64,000 nt of DNA, from positions 60,151 through 124,150 of the forward strand of contig DCMZ01000004.1 of the NCBI GenBank assembly GCA_002321895.1. The letters run 5' to 3'. The DNA comes from Bdellovibrionaceae bacterium UBA1609 (lineage in GTDB: Bacteria > Bdellovibrionota > Bdellovibrionia > Bdellovibrionales > UBA1609). Of the stretch, positions 26,296-34,935 are shown piece by piece (the stretch's first letter is position 1; each line of letters starts with the position of its first letter). Below the pieces are notes generated by a model. That model did no database searches, had not been told where the DNA came from, and saw only the letters and a list, made by a program, of their open reading frames with translations. A program made the position numbers and the translations under genes.

Positions 26296-26691
26296 ATGCG
26301 TTTATTGGGCTTATTAATTGTATTTGGTTTTACCTTACCACTTAGTGCAGAAACGACCTGCAAGACCTACGGGCTGAAGGCGGTTCAGTGTTATGAGCTT
26401 GGTCAGCTGGCGACAACCTATGATGAGGCAGGTGTGCCTTGTGGGAATCGATCTTCTGAAGTTTCTTTTTGGAATGTGAAAAAATTCGATGCTCGCTATG
26501 CGGAAGTTAAAACAGTTGAGGAGCTGGAGGAAACTTTTCCAGGTGGCTCTTCTGTTGAAGCCGTTTGCGAAGTTTCATTTGTTAATGTTCGTGGTGACAT
26601 ATGTAGTTTTAGTTTGGACTTGAGTTTGGGTGATGAAGACGCTGAAGCAGGTATTTTTGATCTAAAGTGCACCAGAATTGAAAAGTATTAG
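26296..26691 (+). CDS. Small secreted cysteine-rich protein
   Basis: 131 aa with a signal peptide (about 1-18, ending LSAE). The mature part holds six cysteines (in TTCK, VQCY, VPCG, AVCE, DICS, LKCT), enough for three disulfides in the periplasm or outside. It is acidic and has no recognisable domain. Start supported by GGGAG at the right spacing. It stands alone and converges with the methyltransferase, with only 2 bases between stops. Confidence 0.65.
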   Translation: MRLLGLLIVFGFTLPLSAETTCKTYGLKAVQCYELGQLATTYDEAGVPCGNRSSEVSFWNVKKFDARYAEVKTVEELEETFPGGSSVEAVCEVSFVNVRGDICSFSLDLSLGDEDAEAGIFDLKCTRIEKY

Positions 26692-26693
26692 CT

Positions 26694-27443
26694 CTAACCG
26701 TTTTTGTGAGCTGTCATATAGCTCATTATGGCCAGAGCTCCCGCTGTGGCCGCATTGAGTGACTCTACCTCTGGGTGAAGAGGAATGCTTAGGCTATTGC
26801 TCTTAAGGGCTTCTGGAACGCCTGGCCCTTCTTCCCCAATGATAATTCGAACATCGTTAGGCCAATTCATCTGGTGTATATTTTGTCCATGCATGTCCAA
26901 TGCAAAACCAATCTCTGCATTTAGAGATCGAATGGATGGCCCCTTTTGCAGGGGTGCCACCCGAACGCTGCCAGCTGAAGATCTGATCGTCTTGGGGTGA
27001 AAGGGATGACAGGCTTCTTCGGTAAGTATGATCTGTCGAACGCCAAGGCCAGTTGCCGTTCGAATCAAAGCACCTAAATTATTTGGGTCTCCGCAGGCAG
27101 CAATAACTTCCAAACCTTTTGGTGGAGATTCGAAGGAGTTAAACTGAATTTCTGGGATGTTAAATACGCCAATGGCGGTTCCTGTGCCGAATGCATCTAA
27201 CTCATAATAGAGATCCTTTGTTAGGATGAGCGCCATGGTTGAATTGGTTTTTAAGTAAGGGGCTAACTTTTCCTCACTCCAGTGAACCAGCATTTGGCAA
27301 TGGTATTTGGGGTCGGCAAGCCACTCATTGAGAATCTTTTCTCCAAATATCAAGGTCCGCTTTTGCTTTTTTACCTGAGAGCCTTCGAGGAGATTTAAGA
27401 GATCTTTATAGTCGCTGTTCTTGTCGCTTGAAATATGTTTCAT
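26694..27443 (-). CDS. SpoU/TrmH-family RNA 2'-O-methyltransferase
   Basis: 249 aa. The three SPOUT motifs are present: GDPNNLGALIRTATGLG (knotted Asn/Arg motif 1), IIIGEEGPGVP (motif 2) and LNAATAGALAIMSY (motif 3). The N-terminal part (about 1-100) resembles the substrate-binding domain of rRNA or tRNA methyltransferases of this family. I start at 27443, where GAGGAGA stands just upstream. A longer in-frame ATG at 27518 has no site and would add noise-like sequence. The exact RNA target is unknown. It is divergent from pheS. Confidence 0.87.
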   Translation of the reverse strand: MKHISSDKNSDYKDLLNLLEGSQVKKQKRTLIFGEKILNEWLADPKYHCQMLVHWSEEKLAPYLKTNSTMALILTKDLYYELDAFGTGTAIGVFNIPEIQFNSFESPPKGLEVIAACGDPNNLGALIRTATGLGVRQIILTEEACHPFHPKTIRSSAGSVRVAPLQKGPSIRSLNAEIGFALDMHGQNIHQMNWPNDVRIIIGEEGPGVPEALKSNSLSIPLHPEVESLNAATAGALAIMSYMTAHKNG

Positions 27444-27555
27444 ATTCTCCTCGATGAGCAAAAGGTGCCAGGCACCCTTTGGAGCTGCGCCGCATAAATT
27501 GATGAACAAGTCCTTCATTAGGGAGGGCTAAAAGTGACTCGGATGCCTTCCCAAG

Positions 27556-27584
27556 TTATAGTTTTGCCACAGCAAACCTATAAT
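27556..27584 (+). promoter_or_regulatory. candidate sigma-70 promoter for pheST
   Basis: TTATAG (27556-27561), a 17-base spacer, then a perfect TATAAT (27579-27584). A transcript starting about 7 bases downstream would begin near 27591. That favours the pheS start at 27608 over the ATG at 27593. The -35 match is weak. Confidence 0.45.
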
Positions 27585-27607
27585 TAAGCTTAATGCTCAG
27601 AGAGATC

Positions 27608-28630
27608 ATGATTCAAGAAAAAGCGAAAGAAATTTTTGATCGGGCCAGTGAAGAAATTGGTTCTGTTTCCACAACTAAAGACCTCTATGAACTCAAGGTC
27701 AAATACCTCGGTAAGAGTGGAGAGTTTTCCCTTCTTATGCGTGACCTGGGTCAATTGTCTAAAGAAGACCGACCCATTGTGGGAAAAGAGATTAATGTTC
27801 TTAAAAGACAACTCACTGAAATGTTGGATGATAAACAGCAGGCTCTTCAGAGTTCAGAGATGGCGGAAAAACTAGAAAAAGATAGATTGGACCTCACTCT
27901 ATCTGGACCCACTCGTGTGAGGGGTTCACGACATCCTCTGTCTTTGGTGATGGAAGAGATTGTCGATATTTTGGCAAATATTGGTTTTAGTGTTCGAACA
28001 GGTCCTTTAATCGAATCCGATTGGTATAATTTTGAGGCCCTAAATATTCCCAAAGATCATCCTGCCCGTGATATGCAGGACACCTTTTATATTGATGAGA
28101 CTCATGTGCTCAGAACACATACCAGTCCTATCCAGATTCGTACTATGGAGAAAGAAGAACCTCCCATTCGGATTTTGGCTCCGGGGTCAGTTTTTCGATG
28201 CGATTCTGATGTCACTCATTCACCGAACTTTTATCAAATTGAGGGTTTGTTGATCGATAAAGAAGTTTCGATGGCTCATCTTAAAGGCACTATCAGTTAC
28301 TTTGTGAAATCTTTTTTTGGTCCGGAGATCGAAACCCGTTTCCGTCCTAGTTTTTTCCCTTTTACTGAACCTTCGGCCGAAGTGGATTGTTCATGTCCGA
28401 AGTGTAAAGGCGAAGGCTGTAGATTGTGTTCACATACCGGATGGATTGAGATTGGTGGAAGTGGATTGGTTCATCCTAAAGTTATTGAGTATGCCAAATT
28501 GGATTCTAAAAAATGGCAAGGGTTTGCCTTTGGTTTTGGTATCGAAAGAATGGCGATGATCAAGTACGGTATCGATGACATACGATTGTTTAATGAAAAC
28601 AACACAGACTTTTTGAGTCAGTTTATTTAG
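27608..28630 (+). CDS. pheS: Phenylalanine-tRNA ligase alpha subunit
   Basis: 340 aa. An N-terminal coiled coil precedes the class II catalytic core with RGSRHPLSLVMEEI, FYIDETHVLRTHTSPIQIR, motif 2 around VFRCDSDVTHSPNFYQIEGL, and motif 3 FGFGIERMAMIKYGI. Forms the alpha2-beta2 enzyme with PheT, encoded 24 bases downstream. The ATG at 27608 has an AGAGAG stretch upstream; an ATG 15 bases earlier is the alternative. A Cys cluster (CSCPKCKGEGCRLC) is inserted in the catalytic part, as in many bacterial PheS. Confidence 0.95.
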   Translation: MIQEKAKEIFDRASEEIGSVSTTKDLYELKVKYLGKSGEFSLLMRDLGQLSKEDRPIVGKEINVLKRQLTEMLDDKQQALQSSEMAEKLEKDRLDLTLSGPTRVRGSRHPLSLVMEEIVDILANIGFSVRTGPLIESDWYNFEALNIPKDHPARDMQDTFYIDETHVLRTHTSPIQIRTMEKEEPPIRILAPGSVFRCDSDVTHSPNFYQIEGLLIDKEVSMAHLKGTISYFVKSFFGPEIETRFRPSFFPFTEPSAEVDCSCPKCKGEGCRLCSHTGWIEIGGSGLVHPKVIEYAKLDSKKWQGFAFGFGIERMAMIKYGIDDIRLFNENNTDFLSQFI

Positions 28631-28654
28631 AAAATAGAATATAGGAAACGATAG

Positions 28655-31129
28655 ATGAAAATTTCATTGAATTGGTTAAGCGATTACATTGAAGTCAAAG
28701 ATTTTTATAAAAAGCCTGAAGAGTTAGGTCGAATATTAACTCGTGCAGGACTTGAGCTTGAAGGTATCGTCAATCAGTCTGAGCAATTTAAGAATATTGT
28801 TGTTGGAAAAATTGAAAAACTAGAGAAGCATTCCAATGCGGACAAGTTGACTGTTTGTCAGGTGGATGTGGGCGCTGACGAATTACATCAAATAGTATGT
28901 GGGGCTAAGAACCATAAAGCGGGTGACTGGGTGGTCGCGGCTTTGCCGGGAGCTGTGTTGCCGGGCGATTTTGCCATCAAGAAATCAAAAATTAGAGGTG
29001 AGGTGAGTTTAGGTATGCTTTGTTCCCAAAAGGAACTAGGGCTGTCGGATGAATCTCAAGGGATTATGATTCTCGAATCTAAAGGGTTAAAGCCGGGCAA
29101 ACCCATAGCTAAATTGTTTAAGCTTAATGATGTTATTTTTGAAATCTCTGTCACTCCGAATAGGGCCGATTGCTTGAGTCATATCGGTCTCGCAAGAGAG
29201 CTATCCTGTTTGTTGGATCGAAAACTAACACTTGCAAAGCCAAAACTTACATTTGGTAAAGATAAAGTTAAAGATACGGTGAAGGTGAGCCTGAAGCGTC
29301 CTAAAGAGTGTCCTCGATATGCCGGTAGACTCATTCGCGGAGTGAAAGTTGCGGAATCCCCAGCTTGGTTAAAATCGCGCATTGAATCTATGGATATGAA
29401 CTCCATTAACAATATCGTTGATGCCACGAACTATGTAATGATGGAATGGGGACAACCTATCCATGCCTTTGATTTGAAAGAGCTGCAAGGCGGAGAGATT
29501 CGAATTGACCTCTCTAATAAGAAAGAAAAATTCACAACCCTTGATGGAACTGAACTTACCCTGACCGGGGAAGAGCTGATGATTCGAGACGGGGACCGTC
29601 CAGTGGCATTGGCTGGTATTGTGGGAGGTCTTAACTCTGGAGTTTCAGATTCCACAACGGATGTTTTTATAGAAACGGCCTATTTTACTCAAAAGATCGT
29701 TCGACAATCATCTCGTAGGTTTGGGATTGAAACCGACTCCTGCTATCGATTCTCGAGAGGGACTGATCCCGAAAATGTTCCTACTGCTATGGATCGAGTG
29801 TGTGAATTGATTCAGATGGTGGCCGGGGGAGAGTGCAGTAAAGATCACTGGGATGCCTATCCTTCACCTGTAAAGCACAAACCCATAAAAATTAAATTGG
29901 ATTTTGTGGAAAGTAAATTGGGTTACAAAGTGAAATCCGCGGAGTTTAGTCGTTGGATGAAGCGATTAGGTTGTAAGGTGGATAAAAAAGAGGACACTTT
30001 TAAAGTTATGCCTCCGGCATGGCGTTGGGACCTCATTCAAGATGTGGATCTGGTGGAGGAATATGGGCGGTTGCATGGTTATGAAAATATCGATGAGATA
30101 TTGCCGCCTTTAATTGAGCGTCCAACGGAGCATGACGATCAGTATTTAAAGGAAAGACAATTAGAAAAAATCCTTCTTGCAGAAGGCTTAATGCAATCTA
30201 TGAATTACCATTTCATTAATGGTAATGAGCAATTAGAGGTACTTGGAAATAGCTCTGTTTACGAAGCTTTTCAGTTGTCTGTCACGGATCAACCCGTAGC
30301 TGTTAAGAATCCGTTGAATGAAGACGTGAACTGTATGCGTACTTCACTGATTCCGGGGTTGGTAAGGAATTTAACTCAGAATTATCGTCATGGAAATGAA
30401 TGGGGGCGGCTGTTTGAAATTGGCTCCGTTTTCAATCCGAAAGGGTCCGCTAAGGTAAAGAGTGATCGTGTGAATTCCTCGGGAGCCGCAGAGCTCTTTC
30501 ATCTTGCTTTTTGTTTTTGGGGTCAACCCGTGGACTATTGGTCCCAAGGTGAAAAAGTGCCAGTGGTCTATCAATTGCGACAGTCTGTAACCAATATGCT
30601 AGAAGCTCTTAAGATCAATCAATGGAGCTGGTTGGAGTTAAAGTCCGATGAAGTTCCAAAGTATTTGCATCCTAGTCAAAGTATTGCATTGCAAGTGGAA
30701 GGAAAGACCATCGGGGTTTTCGGTTCATTGCATCCTGAACTTGTGAGTAAAAACAAGATCCGAACCTCTGTAGCCATGGGTGAGTTTAATTTTGAAAAAT
30801 TAATGGCGCGTCAGCCACGGTATAGAAAATTCAAATCTCTCTCACGATTACAACGCGTTGATAGAGATTTGGCATTTGTAATCCCTGAAACGGTGTCCTC
30901 GCAACAGGTGGAAAAAGTGATTCGTAAACATGCGGGACCTTTGTTATCTAACATTATTATTACTGATGTTTATCAGGGTGATAAATTAGAAAAGGGACAT
31001 CGGTCAGTGGCTTACAGGATGACATTCAAGCCTAGTGAAAAGACATTGGAGGAAAATGAACTGCAAGCTCTCCAAGATAAAATAATCACGGGTGCAAAAT
31101 CTGATTTAGGTATTCAGATTCGACATTGA
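28655..31129 (+). CDS. pheT: Phenylalanine-tRNA ligase beta subunit
   Basis: 824 aa, full length. Domains in order: an N-terminal tRNA-binding (EMAP-like) OB fold (about 40-150, with HSNADKLTVCQVDVG), the B3/B4 editing core (SVTPNRADCLSHIGLARELS, then DATNYVMMEWGQPIHAFDL), B5, the catalytic-like domain, and the C-terminal anticodon-binding ferredoxin fold with LSRLQRVDRDLAFV. It acts only as a complex with PheS. In gammaproteobacteria pheST is followed by ihfA; here one lipoprotein gene intervenes. Confidence 0.95.
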   Translation: MKISLNWLSDYIEVKDFYKKPEELGRILTRAGLELEGIVNQSEQFKNIVVGKIEKLEKHSNADKLTVCQVDVGADELHQIVCGAKNHKAGDWVVAALPGAVLPGDFAIKKSKIRGEVSLGMLCSQKELGLSDESQGIMILESKGLKPGKPIAKLFKLNDVIFEISVTPNRADCLSHIGLARELSCLLDRKLTLAKPKLTFGKDKVKDTVKVSLKRPKECPRYAGRLIRGVKVAESPAWLKSRIESMDMNSINNIVDATNYVMMEWGQPIHAFDLKELQGGEIRIDLSNKKEKFTTLDGTELTLTGEELMIRDGDRPVALAGIVGGLNSGVSDSTTDVFIETAYFTQKIVRQSSRRFGIETDSCYRFSRGTDPENVPTAMDRVCELIQMVAGGECSKDHWDAYPSPVKHKPIKIKLDFVESKLGYKVKSAEFSRWMKRLGCKVDKKEDTFKVMPPAWRWDLIQDVDLVEEYGRLHGYENIDEILPPLIERPTEHDDQYLKERQLEKILLAEGLMQSMNYHFINGNEQLEVLGNSSVYEAFQLSVTDQPVAVKNPLNEDVNCMRTSLIPGLVRNLTQNYRHGNEWGRLFEIGSVFNPKGSAKVKSDRVNSSGAAELFHLAFCFWGQPVDYWSQGEKVPVVYQLRQSVTNMLEALKINQWSWLELKSDEVPKYLHPSQSIALQVEGKTIGVFGSLHPELVSKNKIRTSVAMGEFNFEKLMARQPRYRKFKSLSRLQRVDRDLAFVIPETVSSQQVEKVIRKHAGPLLSNIIITDVYQGDKLEKGHRSVAYRMTFKPSEKTLEENELQALQDKIITGAKSDLGIQIRH

Positions 31130-31433
31130 TTCCTATCAAACGATGATTCGAGGACTGATTCATCGAATGAGCTCTAATCAGATGTTTAAATGTTGCCTCT
31201 TTGTAGTTGAGTTTATGGTTCTTTTTTCATAAAAAATGGCCATAAATTTTGTGCAAATCTGCGTTTCAAATTGAATGCTTCAACCTCTATTGAAATAGGT
31301 TTTAAAAGACTGTTTCATTGAGGGGCAGGCAAATTAATTATTTTTATCGTCTCGTTTTGGAAGTGTTCTTCTCTCAAAATCTTCCCGATAAGCTCCCCAT
31401 ACTTCAATAGGTACGTAAAATGCGGGGGTAATA
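31130..31433 (+). other. intergenic region between pheT and a lipoprotein gene
   Basis: 304 AT-rich bases without a credible gene; the longest ATG frame is 21 codons. Several weak inverted repeats are present, for example AACCT/AGGTT near 31290-31310, but none has the form of a convincing terminator. A promoter for the lipoprotein is expected here, but I could not place one. Confidence 0.4.
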
Positions 31434-32906
31434 ATGAAATTCCAGACGATAATTAAACCTTTCCTATTAATGAGCTTGGCTGTGTTTATGTGGGGCTGTG
31501 AAGATAGCAGCTCCAGTAGTAGCTCGGATTCGTCAATGACCATTTCAGGTTCATTGGGGGGTGCCAGTGGTGCCAGTTCAAAAGTTTCAATGATGAATTT
31601 TAGTGGATTTGCGGTGACAGACTATAAGGTGAGATGTGTCACATTAAGCAGTGATCCACAAGCGGGTGAAGGGGATGTGAGTTCTGATGGATCCTTTTCG
31701 TTAGACATTTCTGTTTCTGATGATGAGTCCGTTCCCATTGGCTGTTTTATTGTTTTGGCGTCAGATAGCTCTGTTGCTGCTACTTTTTCTTTTGATTCAG
31801 GAGAGTCAGGGATTGGGTCTGGTAGCGGCAATGCTCAGAGCGGGTCCGTCAATGGTGGCCGTGGTGAAACCATTGATTTTGGTAGTATAAATTTTGATGC
31901 CGATAAAGGGACTGCTGTAGTTGATAACGACAACATTTCTCGAGGGGGGAATACCAGTGATACGAATTCAGGTGATTGGGCGGATCCAACAGGTGATTGG
32001 ACGATGACCTGTATTTTATCAGATTCCACCTATACCTGCCCTGAAGAGGCCAATAGTAGCAACCAGTTTCCGATCTACTTAAACCAAGTCGAAGCCTTAG
32101 ATGGGGCCTCTGAAACTCATCGGGGACTTGCTATTTGGAGGGATCAGTCCACTTTTAGTTCTTGTGGAAGCACTGAGAATTTAGATGATGTTTTACCTGC
32201 TGGATGGACGGCTGTTGATAGCAACATGAACAATGACTTTAGTTTTAGTGGTAGTTTGCCTGCTGCCAGTTCTCTAGATGCTCCGGCATGGGATGGTAGT
32301 AAAGGTCATTGTGGCACAACAATTTCGGAAGGGACGACTAAATGTTCGGATATTACAAATGTGGATAGTTGGGACTTTGGTGGTGGTACGCTAACAGACG
32401 CCGATTGCCAAGCTTTGTGTCAGGCGGATATGGTCCGTGAAGCCAACGATTCTTGTATGGCTCGTTACACACAAAATCACTCGGTTGTGAGTGGAGCCAG
32501 TCCTGGCGACATTGCAACAGAAGTGGCAAGTTTTGATGGTACTAAAACCGCAAGTGACTTTTTAGTTAGAGATACCGACAAGCCAGACGGGCGCCATGTT
32601 CTAGGGGAACTACAAATAGAGGGCGACACAGGAACGGTTATGGATACAAATACTTTTACCGAACATTTCTGTCAGGATAATGGCGATGGTTCTGGTTGTA
32701 CGGATAGAACCTGTTATGTCACTGAAAATGTGCGTGTGACCATGAAGCAAGAAAGCGCGACGTCGGCCATCATTGAAGTGGTAATCACCAGTGCTATGGA
32801 TTCTACTAATTCTGATGCCCAGTGTTTCCAGAGTGTTTCGGGCAATCATTTGGAGGAATGGGTCGGAAACACACAAAAATTCCTGTTGAGTGCTTCAAAA
32901 AATTAA
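31434..32906 (+). CDS. Large Ser/Asp-rich lipoprotein
   Basis: 490 aa. The signal peptide ends in FMWGC (Cys22), followed at once by a serine run (EDSSSSSSSDSS), a flexible tether. The rest is acidic, with low-complexity Gly/Ser stretches up to about residue 185. A Cys-containing domain follows (about 190-490; for example CSDITNVDSWDFGGG and CQALCQADM). It probably faces outward from the outer membrane. There is no family match I can name. A hairpin follows the stop. Confidence 0.7.
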   Translation: MKFQTIIKPFLLMSLAVFMWGCEDSSSSSSSDSSMTISGSLGGASGASSKVSMMNFSGFAVTDYKVRCVTLSSDPQAGEGDVSSDGSFSLDISVSDDESVPIGCFIVLASDSSVAATFSFDSGESGIGSGSGNAQSGSVNGGRGETIDFGSINFDADKGTAVVDNDNISRGGNTSDTNSGDWADPTGDWTMTCILSDSTYTCPEEANSSNQFPIYLNQVEALDGASETHRGLAIWRDQSTFSSCGSTENLDDVLPAGWTAVDSNMNNDFSFSGSLPAASSLDAPAWDGSKGHCGTTISEGTTKCSDITNVDSWDFGGGTLTDADCQALCQADMVREANDSCMARYTQNHSVVSGASPGDIATEVASFDGTKTASDFLVRDTDKPDGRHVLGELQIEGDTGTVMDTNTFTEHFCQDNGDGSGCTDRTCYVTENVRVTMKQESATSAIIEVVITSAMDSTNSDAQCFQSVSGNHLEEWVGNTQKFLLSASKN

Positions 32907-32917
32907 ATTTTTATAGT

Positions 32918-32943
32918 CCTCGGCGCACATAATTGTGCCGAGG
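32918..32943 (+). terminator. terminator-like hairpin after the lipoprotein gene
   Basis: CCTCGGCGCA (32918-32927) pairs with TGTGCCGAGG (32934-32943) with one wobble and a 6-base loop. No strong T-run follows, so termination efficiency is uncertain. Confidence 0.5.
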
Positions 32944-32995
32944 GCTTCACTTCTGGCCCTTTGGCTCAGTGCAATTAGGGCAAAAACTAAAAAAA

Positions 32996-33011
32996 CTTGA
33001 AAGTTTTCAAG
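32996..33011 (+). promoter_or_regulatory. palindrome upstream of ihfA
   Basis: CTTGAAA GT TTTCAAG is a perfect 7+7 inverted repeat with a 2-base centre, 51 bases before the ihfA start. The position fits an operator or a -35 region; no regulator is known. Confidence 0.4.
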
Positions 33012-33062
33012 GACTTGGTAGCCTAAACCTAGTTCTAAACACAACCTATTTTGGAGAACCAC

Positions 33063-33395
33063 ATGTCTGATCCATCTATGGAAAGATCAACAATGACGAA
33101 AGCGGATATTGTCGAAAAGGTTTATGAGAAGATTGGCTTCTCAAAAAAGGAAGCTTCGGAGCTTGTGGAATTGGTTTTTTCCCAGCTTAAAGATGTTCTT
33201 TGTAACGGCGATAAAGTGAAGATTTCTGGATTTGGAAACTTTGTGGTCAGAGAGAAAAAGTCTCGAGTCGGTCGGAATCCACAGACTGGTGATCAGATCA
33301 CTATTAGTGCTCGTAGAGTTTTAACTTTTCGACCCAGCCAAGTTTTAAAGGCGATGCTCAATGGAGAAGATCCCACTCAGGTCAAAGAAGATTGA
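33063..33395 (+). CDS. ihfA: Integration host factor alpha-like DNA-bending protein
   Basis: 110 aa, HU/IHF family. MTKADIVEKVYEKIGFSKKE opens the fold, ISGFGNFVVREK forms the core, and GRNPQTGDQITISARRVLTF is the DNA-intercalating arm with the conserved Pro. Sequence and location after pheST support IHF-alpha over HU. I start at the ATG at 33063, which has GGAG 6 bases upstream; a TTG 4 codons earlier is less likely. A strong terminator follows. Confidence 0.87.
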   Translation: MSDPSMERSTMTKADIVEKVYEKIGFSKKEASELVELVFSQLKDVLCNGDKVKISGFGNFVVREKKSRVGRNPQTGDQITISARRVLTFRPSQVLKAMLNGEDPTQVKED

Positions 33396-33423
33396 TACTG
33401 TTTTAAGCTAACATTGCGATTTT

Positions 33424-33454
33424 AAAGCCCTTTTTTAAAAAGGGCTTTTTTTTT
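33424..33454 (+). terminator. rho-independent terminator after ihfA
   Basis: AAAGCCCTTTTT pairs with AAAAAGGGCTTT across a very short loop and is followed by a run of T. A strong, symmetrical hairpin. Confidence 0.9.
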
Positions 33455-33504
33455 GTGGCCAGGCGAGTTATTGTTGAACCGTACCAGCCACCAGGGAGGG
33501 GGCC

Positions 33505-33957
33505 ATGCAACAAGAGCTACTTCTTGAAACTAAAAAGGAATTCGTAGCCGTACCTATCGGTGAAGAGCGTCTTATTGACGAAGAGTTAAAACTGAAAATC
33601 GAATCCATTCCCGATAAAATGGCCTTTAAAATCGGTGAAGTCGCCGAGATGGCCGGTGTGAAGCCTTATGTTTTGCGATATTGGGAAGGCGAGTTTGATG
33701 TCCTTAAGCCTAAGAAGTCCCGAAACAATCAGCGTATGTTCACCCGTAGAGATGTGGAATATGTCTTGGTTATAAAAAAGCTGCTTTATAGAGATAAATA
33801 TTCCATCGAAGGAGCAAGAGGGGCCATTAAGAAGCTTAAAAAGCAGGGCATGAAAGCAAAAATCATAGTAGATACCCAAAAAGATGTTCAGGGCATTCTT
33901 TGTAAATTGCAGTTAATGGTTCAGAGAATAGAAAATATTGAAGCACATTTAAAGTAG
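33505..33957 (+). CDS. MerR-family transcriptional regulator
   Basis: 150 aa. The winged helix-turn-helix begins at about residue 40 (FKIGEVAEMAGVKPYVLRYW), followed by FTRRDVEYVLVIKKLLYR and the helix IEGARGAIKKLKKQG. A short C-terminal coiled coil would dimerise. It has an N-terminal extension of about 38 residues and no ligand-binding cysteines. MerR-like genes next to ihfA are common in proteobacteria, and their role is poorly known. Ribosome site GGGAGG. Confidence 0.87.
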   Translation: MQQELLLETKKEFVAVPIGEERLIDEELKLKIESIPDKMAFKIGEVAEMAGVKPYVLRYWEGEFDVLKPKKSRNNQRMFTRRDVEYVLVIKKLLYRDKYSIEGARGAIKKLKKQGMKAKIIVDTQKDVQGILCKLQLMVQRIENIEAHLK

Positions 33958-33982
33958 AAGTGGATGAAACAGCGGGGGAAAT

Positions 33983-34306
33983 GTGTATCACGCTCATGTG
34001 TATTTTGAATTGTTTGGTATCGATGAAGTGGATGAGCTTCGACAGAACTTACTGAAGCATCCTTTGTTTGAATATGTTGGTGAAATTAAAACTTTTGCCT
34101 TAGGTCCTCACCCTTGTCCAAATATGGAAACTCACTTTACTGATGAGAACTTAGATGCAGTTAGAGATTACTTTAATGAAGTGAGAAAAGAAATTGCGAT
34201 ACTGATTCACCCTGTTCAGGAAGATGAGTTGGAAGCTCACACTGACAAGGCAGAATGGATTGGCGGCCCCATTACTCTTCGTCTAGAACATTTAGGTAAT
34301 GAGTAA
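33983..34306 (+). CDS. DOPA 4,5-dioxygenase family protein
   Basis: 107 aa. The small PF08883-like fold is recognised from YHAHVYFEL at the start, LGPHPCPNMETHF in the middle, ILIHPVQEDEL, and AHTDKAEWIGGP near the end. Conserved His residues could bind iron. Known members cleave the ring of DOPA or related catechols, but most bacterial ones are untested. The start is GTG with GCGGGGGA upstream. It follows merR by 25 bases, probably in one transcript. Confidence 0.75.
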   Translation: MYHAHVYFELFGIDEVDELRQNLLKHPLFEYVGEIKTFALGPHPCPNMETHFTDENLDAVRDYFNEVRKEIAILIHPVQEDELEAHTDKAEWIGGPITLRLEHLGNE

Positions 34307-34469
34307 GACTCTTTTTACCAAAAAGCGAGACAAGAACTACCAGGTCAAACAACTATTTAAAACGCACCAGTGGATAGGAATTTCAGGTCCAATCAATGCA
34401 ATTTGTGATGCGGTTCGGAAATCCCCAATGGTTTCTAGCGATTACTCTCTCTTAAGCAGTCTGTATTAA
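34299..34469 (+). CDS. Candidate small protein of 56 aa, overlapping the previous gene
   Basis: An ATG frame of 57 codons starts 8 bases before the end of the DOPA-dioxygenase-like gene. Such overlaps usually mark coupled translation. The product is basic at the N-terminus (MSKTLFTKKRDKNYQVKQLF) and then hydrophobic to mixed (HQWIGISGPINAI). Its look is more protein-like than random, but no family is recognised and there is no separate ribosome site. Treat as tentative. Confidence 0.35.
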   Translation: MSKTLFTKKRDKNYQVKQLFKTHQWIGISGPINAICDAVRKSPMVSSDYSLLSSLY

Positions 34470-34935
34470 ATTCTTCCTTTCCGGAAAAAATAACCTATAT
34501 CTAGAGGGGGGACCTGTTCCATTTAGTGTGTGGTAACCCACTTAATCCGGACAATCACGAAGATTAAATCCTAGGTTCATAAAATATTAAGTCGCTGAGA
34601 TTCCCAAAGAAAATGGCAAAGGCTCTGTTTTGGGGGAATGTATTTTTTTACCGCAAAGGCATGAAATAGAACTATTTTTCTCGTCAACCCTGGAAATCAC
34701 TGAAAAATTACATTGAGCCAACTGGTTTCAAAATGGAACCTTATTACCAGCACTTGACGCAAGGCGGCTTTTCGCTGGCATGAAGACTGCTCATAGGGAT
34801 CCATCAGGAATGACAGAAATAGATACGAGTTTTGGGGGACGAGTTTCTATGAATGTTGGAATGAATAAACCCACACCTGGTGATTGTGCCGGCAAACCCC
34901 AGGTGAAATGAATAACTAACCAAGGAGTTATTAAT
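34470..34935 (+). other. intergenic region before the porin-like gene
   Basis: 466 bases with no supported gene. A 33-codon frame (34810-34911) lacks a usable ribosome site. Near the 3' end are two hairpins: CACCTGG/CCAGGTG (34874-34880 with 34899-34905), whose loop contains the palindrome TGCCGGCA, and the ribosome-site hairpin listed next. A long 5' leader for the porin messenger is plausible. Confidence 0.4.
34911..34932 (+). promoter_or_regulatory. hairpin masking the porin ribosome site
   Basis: AATAACT (34911-34917) and AGTTATT (34926-34932) pair perfectly. The Shine-Dalgarno AAGGAG (34922-34927) lies in the loop and the first bases of the 3' arm, 8 bases before the ATG. This could tune translation. 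Confidence 0.5.

Noticed and set aside
27444..27518. Longer start of the SpoU-type methyltransferase at 27518
   Set aside because: GAGGAGA lies directly before the ATG at 27443, while the upstream ATG has no site and its 25 extra residues look like non-coding sequence.
34810..34911. 33-codon frame upstream of the porin gene
   Set aside because: The only purine run abuts the ATG with no spacing, and the sequence has no recognisable features. A leader peptide cannot be excluded.
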